Of a stretch of DNA of 23,109 nt, positions 15,466 to 22,882 are shown in pieces. Source of the DNA: JBBRHH01 sp038222915 (GTDB lineage: Bacteria; Planctomycetota; Phycisphaerae; Tepidisphaerales; Tepidisphaeraceae). The stretch's first letter is position 1; every line of letters begins with the position of its first letter. Location of the stretch: the NCBI GenBank assembly GCA_038222915.1, contig JBBRHH010000022.1, forward strand, positions 1 to 23,109. The letters are read 5' to 3'. The notes below the pieces were generated by a model. That model saw nothing but the letters and a program-made list of their open reading frames with translations, made no database searches and had not been told where the DNA came from. A program made the translations under genes and the position numbers.

Positions 15466-15921
15466 ATGATGCCAGACACCAAGCGTGACGATCCGATCAG
15501 CCCGCGCGAGCTCTACAAGATCATTCGCGATCAGGTTGAGCACGAGGACGTGTTGATCAGCAACCGCATCAGTTGGTTCGTAACAGCCCAGGCGTTCCTC
15601 TTTTCGGCCTACGCGATCGTGAGCGGCGCACAAATCGGCGACCGGCTCATGTTTCCGGCGCAGCCAGCGCTGGTTCTACAATTTATCCCACTCGTCGCGA
15701 TCTTTGTCGTGATCGTGATCTACCCTCCGATCCTCGCGGGCATTCTTGCGATGCACAACCTTCGAACTCTTTATGCCACTCACATCAAAGAGCCCGAAGT
15801 CTTTCTCCCGCCGGTACAGGGCATGAAGGGGACGATCATTCTCGGACACCTCGCCCCCCTGCTTTTGCCGCCGCTGTTTCTGATTGTGTGGTTGGTACTT
15901 TTCGTTCGGGCGCCGCATTAG
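15466..15921 (+). CDS. Small membrane protein of unknown function downstream of mutL
   Basis: This 151-residue protein has an N-terminal soluble stretch (PRELYKIIRDQVEHEDVLIS) followed by three hydrophobic segments: WFVTAQAFLFSAYAIVSG (about 43-60), FIPLVAIFVVIVIYPPILAG (about 72-95) and LLLPPLFLIVWLVLFV (near the C-terminus). The pattern 'QVEHEDxLIxxRxSWFVxxQAFLFxAYA' recalls a family of uncharacterised bacterial membrane proteins. I know of no function. It starts 10 bases after the mutL stop, so it is probably co-transcribed. ATG 15466 and ATG 15469 are adjacent and either could be used. The stop is 15 bases from the convergent ankyrin gene. Confidence 0.75.
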   Translation: MMPDTKRDDPISPRELYKIIRDQVEHEDVLISNRISWFVTAQAFLFSAYAIVSGAQIGDRLMFPAQPALVLQFIPLVAIFVVIVIYPPILAGILAMHNLRTLYATHIKEPEVFLPPVQGMKGTIILGHLAPLLLPPLFLIVWLVLFVRAPH

Positions 15922-15936
15922 CAACTCTTGCTCACC

Positions 15937-17625
15937 TCATCCGGGTTTTGTCGTTGCGCCCGACAACAGCTTCACCATGTCTTTGAAACCGCGGATCTCG
16001 GCGTAGCCGGCAGGGGTGTGGTCGTTCTTGTCTTTGGTGGTGGCCGATGCGCCGGCCTTTAGTAGCAGCTTCACTGTGTCCAGATCGCCGCCGTATGCGG
16101 CCCAATGAAGTGGGGTCATGCCTTCGCGATCGGCGACTTTCAGGTCGGCGCCGTGCGCGATCAGGAGCGAAACGATGCCGTTGCGGCCCTTGCTGGAGGC
16201 GCTGGAGAGTACGGACGTTCCTTCCTTGGTCTTTTCGTTGACGTCGGCCTTGGCGTCGAGGAGCGCCTTTACGCTGGCCTCCTGGCCGGCCTGCACGGCG
16301 ATGAACAGCGGCGTCAGACCCTCTGTTGTCGTCACGTTGACGTCGGCCTTGGCGGCGATTAACGCGGTGACGACGTCGGCTGCTCCAGTGGATGCCGCGT
16401 AGTGTATGGCGGTCGCACCGGCCTTGTCTTTGAGGCCGGCGTCGGCTTTGGCATCCAGGAGGGCTTTGCACGCCTCCGCCCGGCCGCGCTGCGCTGCTGC
16501 CATCAACGGGGTGATTCCATCCGCATCCGTCGCGTTGACGTCGGCCTTGCCGCTTAACAGCGTTGTCATGATATTGACGTTACCGGACACGGCGGCCGCG
16601 TGGAGCGACGTGGAGCCGTTCTTACTTTTGACGGATGGATCGGCCTTGGCCTCCATCAGCATCTTCGTGATCTCTTCCTTGCCCCCCTGCACCGCGATAT
16701 ACAGCGGGCTGAGACCCGACTCGGTTGGTGCGTTCACGTCGGCCTTGCCTTCGATCAGCGCCTTCACGATTGGCTCGATGCCTGCCTGAACCGCGAAATG
16801 CAAAGGGCTGGCCCCCTGCTTGTTCTTCAAATTGGGGTCGGCCTTGGCGGCGAGGAGGAGCTTCACTACGTCCAGTTGCCCGCCTTGGACCGCGAGCGCC
16901 AGTGGTGTCGAGCCGAGTTCGGTCTGGGCATTTATGTCGGCCTTGGCGGCGAGTAGAATCGCCACGGTTTTGTCTGACCCGGGCGCTGTCGATGCGCAGG
17001 CGCTGTGCAGGAGAGTCATGCCGTCGGGCGCTTTGGCATTTACGTCTGCGCCGGCATCCATGAGTTGCTTGACGACTCTTTCGTGCCCATTTTGAGAGGC
17101 CGCGAAGAGTGGGGTCATGCCGTCGGTCGTCTTTGCATTAACATCCGCCTTGGCGGCGAGGAGCATGGTGACGATGGTTTGGTTGCCGGCATTGGCCGCG
17201 TAGTGAAGCGCGGATGCGCCGGCCTTGTTCTTTTGGTTTGGATCGGCTTTGGCGGCGAGGAGCGCCTTGATCACGTCGTCCTGCTTCGCGGCGGCGCGAA
17301 TCAGCGGGGTCAGTCCATCGTCGGCAGCGCCATTTGGATCGGCCTTGGCTTCGAGCAGCACATTGACCAGCTCGACGGATTGCCGTTCAACGGCCCAGAG
17401 CAGCGGGGTGACGCCGGCCGGTCCTTTTGCATTGGCATTCGCGCCGTCGTGCAACGCCTTTTTTACGCGGTCGAGCGTCTGCGATCCAAGTGAATCGTTT
17501 TTGGATGCGAGCGCATCGAATATGCGTTCATCAGCCGATCGGGTGGCGGGCGCGGCGAAAGAATTATTGGACGTGATCGACAGGCAGCCGACAATGATGA
17601 GCAAAGGCAGGCGCGGGGCGGACAT
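15937..17625 (-). CDS. Secreted ankyrin-repeat protein, 15 repeats
   Basis: This 562-residue protein has a signal peptide (MSAPRLPLLIIVGCLSITSN, cut near SFA-AP) and about fifteen 33-residue ankyrin repeats covering nearly the whole mature part. Typical units read AKADVN, then G-x-TPL-x-x-A, then a helix ending in V-x-x-LL. Most repeats carry the unusual 'AKAD' turn instead of 'AGAD'. From repeat 3 on, many units alternate between a 'KADPN-x-K-x-K-x-GAS-x-LH' and a 'KADVN-x-T-x-x-G-x-TPL' version, pointing to expansion by two-repeat blocks. Such proteins bind other proteins; the location is periplasmic or outside. The start at 17625 is chosen because AAGGAG lies six bases upstream; an in-frame ATG at 17664 would spoil the signal peptide. 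It is divergent from a lipoprotein gene. Confidence 0.92.
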   Translation of the reverse strand: MSAPRLPLLIIVGCLSITSNNSFAAPATRSADERIFDALASKNDSLGSQTLDRVKKALHDGANANAKGPAGVTPLLWAVERQSVELVNVLLEAKADPNGAADDGLTPLIRAAAKQDDVIKALLAAKADPNQKNKAGASALHYAANAGNQTIVTMLLAAKADVNAKTTDGMTPLFAASQNGHERVVKQLMDAGADVNAKAPDGMTLLHSACASTAPGSDKTVAILLAAKADINAQTELGSTPLALAVQGGQLDVVKLLLAAKADPNLKNKQGASPLHFAVQAGIEPIVKALIEGKADVNAPTESGLSPLYIAVQGGKEEITKMLMEAKADPSVKSKNGSTSLHAAAVSGNVNIMTTLLSGKADVNATDADGITPLMAAAQRGRAEACKALLDAKADAGLKDKAGATAIHYAASTGAADVVTALIAAKADVNVTTTEGLTPLFIAVQAGQEASVKALLDAKADVNEKTKEGTSVLSSASSKGRNGIVSLLIAHGADLKVADREGMTPLHWAAYGGDLDTVKLLLKAGASATTKDKNDHTPAGYAEIRGFKDMVKLLSGATTKPG

Positions 17626-17644
17626 GAGGTGCTCCTTGAAGTGA

Positions 17645-17666
17645 GTGTGCTTACCCCTAAGCACAC
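17645..17666. promoter_or_regulatory. Perfect inverted repeat between divergent ankyrin and lipoprotein genes
   Basis: GTGTGCTTA and TAAGCACAC are exact reverse complements around CCCC. The repeat sits 20 bp from the ankyrin start. It covers the -35 position for a possible -10 box TACAAT at 17684-17689 reading toward the lipoprotein gene. It could be an operator for both genes or an RNA hairpin; no T-run follows. Confidence 0.45.
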
Positions 17667-17741
17667 ACTGGACGAAGATAGGTTACAATGCCCAGCATGA
17701 TTGTTGGCCCTGAAACAGGAACAAAACTGCGTGGAGGTGAC

Positions 17742-18260
17742 ATGGCGGCGGTGCGAATTGGAGTCTTATTTGCCCTCACAATGCTCTCCACGGGCTGCGC
17801 GACGCGCGGCGACTGGCTGCTGGGTTCCAAAGGCGTTGACATCCTGAAAAGCCCCACCAAGGTTGAGGCCTATCACTCCGCGGTTGTCCTTCCGCCGCCG
17901 GGCTCGCGCGATGCGGTCGACTCTGAGGCTGAGCTGATGAAGCCGGCGCAGGAGATTGACCTTGGATATGGTCCGCGGATTTCGAAGCTGTTGCTTCGGA
18001 ACGATACCTACCTGACGCCAGCCCTCATTCATCGCACGAGCGGATTTTATCCCATCGTCGCCTATCGCGTCTGGAAGGGTGCGGACTGGGTGGACGTCCA
18101 ACTGGACTTTGATCTGGACGTGATCCAGATTCGAGTGTTTGACAGCGAGCATGACGCGACGACGAAGAAGATGGCGTTCTTCGACAAGTCGCATTCGCGG
18201 TTTTTGCGAATGACCAAGGAAGTGTTCATCACATATCCGCCGATTGTGGTGATGCAGTGA
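17742..18260 (+). CDS. Putative lipoprotein of unknown function
   Basis: This 172-residue protein has a short signal peptide (MAAVRIGVLFALTMLSTGC) ending in an LSTGC lipobox-like site with Cys19; Ser at position -3 is not ideal. The mature part contains KVEAYHSAVVLPPPGSRDAV, KLLLRNDTYLTP and VQLDFDLDVIQIRVFDSEHD, with no recognised family. The start is clear, since GGAGG lies four bases before ATG 17742; an upstream in-frame ATG at 17688 overlaps the likely -10 box. The last 32 bases overlap the 3' end of the convergent ClC gene on the other strand. Confidence 0.8.
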   Translation: MAAVRIGVLFALTMLSTGCATRGDWLLGSKGVDILKSPTKVEAYHSAVVLPPPGSRDAVDSEAELMKPAQEIDLGYGPRISKLLLRNDTYLTPALIHRTSGFYPIVAYRVWKGADWVDVQLDFDLDVIQIRVFDSEHDATTKKMAFFDKSHSRFLRMTKEVFITYPPIVVMQ

Positions 18261-20139
18261 CGGTCGAGGCGCGTTTCCAAAGATGCAGGCTCTGATGGGC
18301 CGAGTGGGACTCGCGCAGGCGACGGCGGTGAGCGCCGAGCAGGTCGCTGCGACTGATCATGCCAACGACCCGGCTGGGTTCACGCCGGGCGATGACCGGT
18401 AATCTGCCAACATTGTGATTGACCATGTGATCGGCCGCGTCACGAAGCGTTGAGTCGTCGTAAACGACCACGGGCGGGCGACGGAGGAGTTGTCTAACCA
18501 GTTTTTCGGGGGATTGGGAAGCATCCAGCAGATCACGGCGCGTCAGAACGCCTTCGAGATGTCCCGCTTCGTCCAATACGGGAAATCCCTGATGAGTCGT
18601 GCCTTTTCCGCGCGTGGCAATCCAGGTTCGAACACTCTCGACAGTATCTGCGCCCTTCAGGGATACGATCTCAAGCGCGGCGAAGTCGCGGACAAGGACT
18701 TGGTCGAGAAAATCGGCGTGATACTCGGCCGGCACACGCACACCCCGGCGGGCGATCTTTTCCGTCATGATCGTATTGCGCATCAGCAGACAGGAGATTA
18801 GAAACGAAGCAGTGCAACCGCCAAGCAGTGGAAGGAGCCCAAGTGGCTGCAAGGTAGTTTCGAAGGCAAAGACGGCGGAGGCGAGGAGTGCCCGTGATGC
18901 TCCGGCGAACATTGCAGCCATACCGACCAGCCCGGCGATGCCGACGCTGATGTGGGCGCTTGGAAACAGGAACTGGGCGGCGACGCCGAGAAGCGCACCG
19001 AGGCCGCCACCGATAGTGAAGAGGGGCGCCAGCGTGCCACCGGATGTTCCACTTCCGAGTGAAATGGACCACGAGACCAATTTCAGGCCCGCCAGCACCG
19101 CCAGCGCTTGCCATGGCAGCGCTCCTGAAAGGATGTCGCTGATATTCGAGTAGCCGACACCCATCGTTCTGGGAGCGAAGTAACCGACAACTCCAACGGC
19201 GACGCCACCGATTGCCGGCCACCACATCCAATGGATGGGCAGGTGTTCGAATGCATCTTCGATCCAATAGACGATTTTGGTGACGTAGACGCTGGCGACG
19301 CCGACAATCGCGCCAAACAGGATGTACATTGCAAGCGCCGCGCCGCCGACGGGCTCGAGGTTGGCAAGGTGGAAGACTGCGCCGGGCAGTTCACCGTTCA
19401 GCACGCGTTCAAGGAAAAGCCGCATGCCGGCGGCCACGGCGGCGGCGAGCGCCACGGGAATCATCGATCGCGGGCGGAATTCGAACAGGAGCAGTTCCAC
19501 TGCCAGCAACACGGCGGAAACCGGTGAGCCGAATGTCGCCGCCATTCCGGCGGCGGCACCGGCGGCGAGGAGCGTTTTGCGTTCCGAGGCCGTGGTCTTG
19601 AGGATCTGACCGATCAGGGAGCCGAGTGCGCCCCCCGTCGCGATAATAGGTCCTTCGGCACCAAAGGGTCCACCTGTTCCAATCGCGACGGCGGCGGACA
19701 GCGGTTTAAGAAATGTCATGCGCGGGGGGATGCGCGACTGGTTGAGCAGGACCTGTTCCATGGCTTCGGGAATGCCGTGGCCGCGAATGGCCTTTGAGCC
19801 ATATCTCGCCATGAAGCCGACGATGATGCCTCCGATGACTGGAATCACGATCGTCCAGACGCCGACCTGCATTGGCTTGCCGAAGGCGCCGTCGATTCTC
19901 ATCGACAGGGTGTGATGAAATGCGATGTTGGTCACAAGGTAGATCAGCCGCTGAAGAACCTGCGCAATCACGCCCGCAGCCACCGCAACGCACATGGCAA
20001 GGGCGCAAATGAAGACAACCCGGCCGTCAACGAGATTCGACTGACGCGGCACGCGGGCGAGTTCGAGGGTGGGGCCCATTGATGGTGCAACCGGCAATGC
20101 TTCAGTTGTCCACGCTCGCTCTACCTCAAACTCCGGCAT
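18229..20139 (-). CDS. ClC-family chloride channel or H+/Cl- antiporter with two CBS domains
   Basis: This 636-residue inner-membrane protein has the ClC core (about residues 40-455) and a C-terminal CBS pair (about 480-605). The ion-path motifs are GHGIPE (120-125, with His in place of the usual Ser), GPFGAEGP (157-164, with the gating Glu162) and GSGTSGGTLAP (362-372). In FEFRPR the Glu220 lines up with the internal proton-transfer glutamate of E. coli ClcA, which would fit an antiporter rather than a plain channel; this rests on hand alignment. CBS pairs usually bind adenine nucleotides and tune transport. ATG 20139 has GGAG five bases upstream. The 3' end overlaps the lipoprotein gene by 32 bp in convergent orientation. 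It is divergent from the nuclease gene at 20298. Confidence 0.93.
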   Translation of the reverse strand: MPEFEVERAWTTEALPVAPSMGPTLELARVPRQSNLVDGRVVFICALAMCVAVAAGVIAQVLQRLIYLVTNIAFHHTLSMRIDGAFGKPMQVGVWTIVIPVIGGIIVGFMARYGSKAIRGHGIPEAMEQVLLNQSRIPPRMTFLKPLSAAVAIGTGGPFGAEGPIIATGGALGSLIGQILKTTASERKTLLAAGAAAGMAATFGSPVSAVLLAVELLLFEFRPRSMIPVALAAAVAAGMRLFLERVLNGELPGAVFHLANLEPVGGAALAMYILFGAIVGVASVYVTKIVYWIEDAFEHLPIHWMWWPAIGGVAVGVVGYFAPRTMGVGYSNISDILSGALPWQALAVLAGLKLVSWSISLGSGTSGGTLAPLFTIGGGLGALLGVAAQFLFPSAHISVGIAGLVGMAAMFAGASRALLASAVFAFETTLQPLGLLPLLGGCTASFLISCLLMRNTIMTEKIARRGVRVPAEYHADFLDQVLVRDFAALEIVSLKGADTVESVRTWIATRGKGTTHQGFPVLDEAGHLEGVLTRRDLLDASQSPEKLVRQLLRRPPVVVYDDSTLRDAADHMVNHNVGRLPVIARREPSRVVGMISRSDLLGAHRRRLRESHSAHQSLHLWKRASTVTASPQSADM

Positions 20140-20255
20140 TCATTCTCCAAAAAAGATGGCCTGATATCTAATTGACTCAATGTAATGTGAACCCCCAGAC
20201 GTGAGCAACGCGCCATCTGAACTCTCCGCATTTGCGCAAGTGTCTGTTGCGAAAC

Positions 20256-20285
20256 TTGGCAGTGGTGCGAATCCCAACCTATCAT
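20256..20285 (+). promoter_or_regulatory. Promoter of the nuclease-like gene: TTGGCA, 18-bp spacer, TATCAT
   Basis: TTGGCA (20256-20261) and TATCAT (20280-20285) each match the housekeeping sigma consensus well, with an 18-bp spacer. The expected start is about 20292, leaving only about six bases before ATG 20298, which has no ribosome binding site. Confidence 0.5.
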
Positions 20286-20297
20286 GACAATCCTCCC

Positions 20298-20768
20298 ATG
20301 AATCCAGAGATGCCGCTGCTTATCCTCGCTGCTATCGCTGGAGCGATTGTTGGTGGCGTGGTGGTTCGGCTGATCATGCTTCTTCAACAGCGCGGATTGA
20401 TCGATTCGGCTCGTCGGAAGAGCGTCGAGCAGAGTCGCAGCACGCTGAAGGGAAAAATGGCGGAGCAGATGGCGCCGATGCTGCCTGGATTTCCGTACTT
20501 GCCCTCTGACGCACGCTTCCTGGGCGATCCCGTCGACTACGTCGTGTTTAATGGCTATACGTCGGTCAAGGACGACAACGCGGATGGGGCTGACCTGGAG
20601 TTGGTGATTATTGATATCAAGCACGGCCGGTCTTCGCTTACGCCGTGTCAGCGTGCGGTGGCTCGCGCAGTTGAAGATGGCCGGGTTCGATTTGAAGTGG
20701 TGCGCATCGACGAGACAGGCCAGGTGGCCACGGAATCGGTGCGGCCGCGGCGTCGTGCGCGGAATTAG
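20298..20768 (+). CDS. Membrane-anchored endonuclease related to archaeal Holliday junction resolvases
   Basis: This 156-residue protein has one N-terminal membrane segment (LLILAAIAGAIVGGVVVRLI, about 7-26), a basic linker (RRKSVEQSRSTLKGKMAEQM) and a small PD-(D/E)xK-like nuclease core. FLGDPVDYVVFNG (Asp77/Asp80) is followed by LELVIIDIKHGRSSLTPCQR (acidic-x-Lys at Asp106-Ile-Lys108) and FEVVRI. This layout fits bacterial proteins annotated as related to archaeal Holliday junction resolvase. Activity on DNA junctions is not established for the family, and the membrane anchor argues for another role. ATG 20298 follows the promoter closely; ATG 20310 is an alternative. The SDR gene begins 17 bases downstream, suggesting an operon. 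Confidence 0.8.
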   Translation: MNPEMPLLILAAIAGAIVGGVVVRLIMLLQQRGLIDSARRKSVEQSRSTLKGKMAEQMAPMLPGFPYLPSDARFLGDPVDYVVFNGYTSVKDDNADGADLELVIIDIKHGRSSLTPCQRAVARAVEDGRVRFEVVRIDETGQVATESVRPRRRARN

Positions 20769-20785
20769 TTTTTCAGGAACGCTTG

Positions 20786-21568
20786 ATGGATCTGAATCTC
20801 ACCGGAAAAGTCGCCCTTGTCACGGGCGCGAGCCAAGGCCTTGGTCACGCGATTGCTCAGCGCCTCGCGGAAGAAGGAATGGCCGTCGCGGTGGCCGCCC
20901 GGAATGTCGATCGACTCAATGCGCTTGCGACAGGGATTCGATCGCACGGCGGCGAGGCGCTGGTTCATGCTGTCGATTTGAGTGGGCCGGCAGCACCAGC
21001 GGAATTTTCGGCTGCGGCATTTGCGCACTTTGGACGAATCGATCTCGTCGTCAACAACGCCGGCGCGACCAAACGCGGCGACTTTCTCGCATTGACTGAG
21101 GAAGACTGGGCCGACGGATTTGCGCTGAAATTTTTTGCGGCGGTGCGGCTGTCGCGAGCGGCGTGGCCACACTTAGTTGCGACACGTGGCTCCATCGTGA
21201 ACATTGCCGGAATTGGCGGGCGCACCGGGACCGCGGAATTCACCATCGGCGGATCGGTCAATGCCGCCATGCTCAATCTGACCAAGACGCTGGCGGATCG
21301 AGGGATTGTTGATGGGGTTCGCGTGAATGCGATCAATCCTGGTTCGATCATGACCGACCGCCTGACGAAGCGGATCGAGCATCTGGCGGCGGAAAAGGGT
21401 CTGACGATGGAAGAGGCGCGACATGAACTGGCGCGGCAGATGAAGATTGCGCGATTTGGCGAGCCGAATGAAATTGCCGATGCGGTTGCTTTCCTGGCCT
21501 GTGATCGTGCCGCTTATCTCCAAGGCGCGATCATCGATATTGATGGTGGTCTGACGCGCACGCTTTAG
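20786..21568 (+). CDS. SDR-family protein lacking the usual catalytic Tyr-Lys pair
   Basis: This 260-residue protein has a clear Rossmann start TGASQGLG (13-20), NNAG (90-93) and the late motif VNAINPGSIMTDRL, so it binds NAD(P) as a short-chain dehydrogenase/reductase. The catalytic region is unusual. Where YxxxK is expected the sequence reads AEFTIGGSVNAAMLNLTK, placing Gly155 and Asn159 at the Tyr and Lys positions. The catalytic Ser region reads NIAGIGG, with Ala for Ser. I remember close relatives with the same 'TAEFTIGGSVNAA' stretch in other bacteria, so this is probably a true subfamily and not decay. ATG 20786 has AGGA about seven bases upstream. The stop overlaps that of moaC. Confidence 0.88.
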   Translation: MDLNLTGKVALVTGASQGLGHAIAQRLAEEGMAVAVAARNVDRLNALATGIRSHGGEALVHAVDLSGPAAPAEFSAAAFAHFGRIDLVVNNAGATKRGDFLALTEEDWADGFALKFFAAVRLSRAAWPHLVATRGSIVNIAGIGGRTGTAEFTIGGSVNAAMLNLTKTLADRGIVDGVRVNAINPGSIMTDRLTKRIEHLAAEKGLTMEEARHELARQMKIARFGEPNEIADAVAFLACDRAAYLQGAIIDIDGGLTRTL

Positions 21569-22053
21569 CTGACAATCTCTTTCTTGCTCTTGTTCAACAA
21601 TCGAATGCCACCGATGACCATCGATTTATCAATAGCCTTGCACATGTCGTAAATGGTGAGTGCGGCGACTGACACCGCGGTGAGGGCTTCCATCTCGACG
21701 CCGGTCTTGGCTGAGATTCGTGCGACGGCCTTGATCCGCAATTGCACCGCTTCGTTTCCGTCGGGCTCCAACTGGGGTAGATCAAATTCGACTTCCACAC
21801 TTTCGACTGCCAGCGCATGACAGAGTGGAATGAGTTCGCCGCAGCGTTTGGCGGCCATGATTCCGGCGACTCGGGCGACGGCCAACACTTCGCCTTTGGG
21901 CACGGTTTCGTCAGCGATCGCCTGAATCGTGGCGGGCTGTAGTGAGATGTAACCTTCAGCCACTGCTTCGCGGTGAGTGACGGCTTTCGCGCCAACGTCG
22001 ACCATTTTTGCCCGGCCGGCGGCGTCGATGTGGGTGAGTTTCGTGTCAGCCAT
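21565..22053 (-). CDS. moaC: Cyclic pyranopterin monophosphate synthase
   Basis: MoaC makes cyclic pyranopterin monophosphate from the GTP-derived product of MoaA, in the first stage of molybdenum cofactor synthesis in the cytoplasm. At 162 residues it has the normal length and all family blocks: KMVDVGAKAVTHREAVAEG (16-34), AGIMAAKRCGELIPLCHAL (63-81, with the conserved Lys69 and His79) and TGVEMEALTAVSVAALTIYD then MCK (117-139). ATG 22053 has GGAG eight bases upstream. No other molybdenum cofactor gene is near, and the short leader has no room for a Moco riboswitch. Its stop TAA overlaps the TAG of the convergent SDR gene. Confidence 0.96.
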   Translation of the reverse strand: MADTKLTHIDAAGRAKMVDVGAKAVTHREAVAEGYISLQPATIQAIADETVPKGEVLAVARVAGIMAAKRCGELIPLCHALAVESVEVEFDLPQLEPDGNEAVQLRIKAVARISAKTGVEMEALTAVSVAALTIYDMCKAIDKSMVIGGIRLLNKSKKEIVS

Positions 22054-22088
22054 TACATGTTCTCCGCTTTCGTTTGTATAGTGCCGTC

Positions 22089-22103
22089 AAAGCCATTGGC
22101 TTT
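22089..22103. promoter_or_regulatory. Short perfect hairpin between divergent moaC and rhomboid genes
   Basis: AAAGCC and GGCTTT flank ATT in the 58-bp divergent gap, ending eight bases before the rhomboid ATG. It is a possible operator or a chance palindrome. TTTATA overlaps it at a -10-like distance from the rhomboid start. Confidence 0.3.
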
Positions 22104-22111
22104 ATACGAAT

Positions 22112-22882
22112 ATGTTCATCGCCTGCCAGATTGATATACCGCAGCAACGACGGCCGATCGCCAACTGGGTCTTGATAGGCATCGCGTGCATTTTCAGCGT
22201 GTCGCTCGTTTACGCAATCGCGAATGCGCGCACCCCGCGGCAACTGCCGATGCGGACACACATCGACCACAACACCGGGGATACCATTTACGAGCCAACC
22301 GGATCCGCAACACCGAAGATCAGCAGTCTTGTGTTGCAGCCGGACAACTTCAATCCGATCCAACTGATTGCTGCCGGTTTTTCATATCCGGGGACAGTGC
22401 GTCTGGCAGGGAATATCCTCTTCCTGTGGATTTTTGGCAACGCCGTAAACGGCAGGCTTGGCAATTCTCGCTACATCGTGTTTTACCTTCTCGCCAGCGT
22501 CATTGGGGCGGGTGTGTACGCCATGCTCGGTCCACCCGGACCGTATCTTGGACCATCCGCGGCATTGATGGCATTGGTTGGCGGACTTCTCGTCGCCTAT
22601 CCGAAAAGCAATTTCGTGGCTTGGCGAGATCGCGGCCGGAATTATTCGATTGCAGCTTACTGGATCGCCGCCATCTGCATTGCGTTTGAGATCTGGCAAC
22701 TGGCATCGGGTTCCGCCGGCAGCGCGGCATATATGCAGCACATTACAGCATTCATATTTGGAGCGGTGGCGATGGCCGGTGCGTTGCGGTGGAACCAGGT
22801 CGCCCCCGGTATGCGAGCGACCAATCTGCTCGATCTCCTCAAGTTCACTCAACGCGAGAGACAGCGATCCACTCGCCGCTGA
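22112..22882 (+). CDS. Rhomboid-family intramembrane protease-like protein
   Basis: This 256-residue polytopic membrane protein carries the rhomboid pattern. RLAGNILFLWIFGNAVNGRL (97-116) corresponds to the usual HLxxNMxxLWxFG block, with Arg97 in place of His. LGPSAALMALVGG (146-158) corresponds to the GxSG serine motif, with Ser149 retained but Ala for the final Gly. MQHITAFIFGA (208-218) provides the catalytic His210. The Ser-His dyad is thus present and proteolysis is plausible, but the altered GPSA loop and the lost His leave room for an inactive relative. A segment between the first membrane helix and the core (about 38-82) faces the other compartment. There is no ribosome binding site before ATG 22112. 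The gene ends at the base before the methyltransferase stop codon. Confidence 0.82.
   Translation: MFIACQIDIPQQRRPIANWVLIGIACIFSVSLVYAIANARTPRQLPMRTHIDHNTGDTIYEPTGSATPKISSLVLQPDNFNPIQLIAAGFSYPGTVRLAGNILFLWIFGNAVNGRLGNSRYIVFYLLASVIGAGVYAMLGPPGPYLGPSAALMALVGGLLVAYPKSNFVAWRDRGRNYSIAAYWIAAICIAFEIWQLASGSAGSAAYMQHITAFIFGAVAMAGALRWNQVAPGMRATNLLDLLKFTQRERQRSTRR

Noticed and set aside
22054..22111. Molybdenum cofactor riboswitch before moaC
   Set aside because: The divergent gap is only 58 bp and holds just a 6-bp hairpin.
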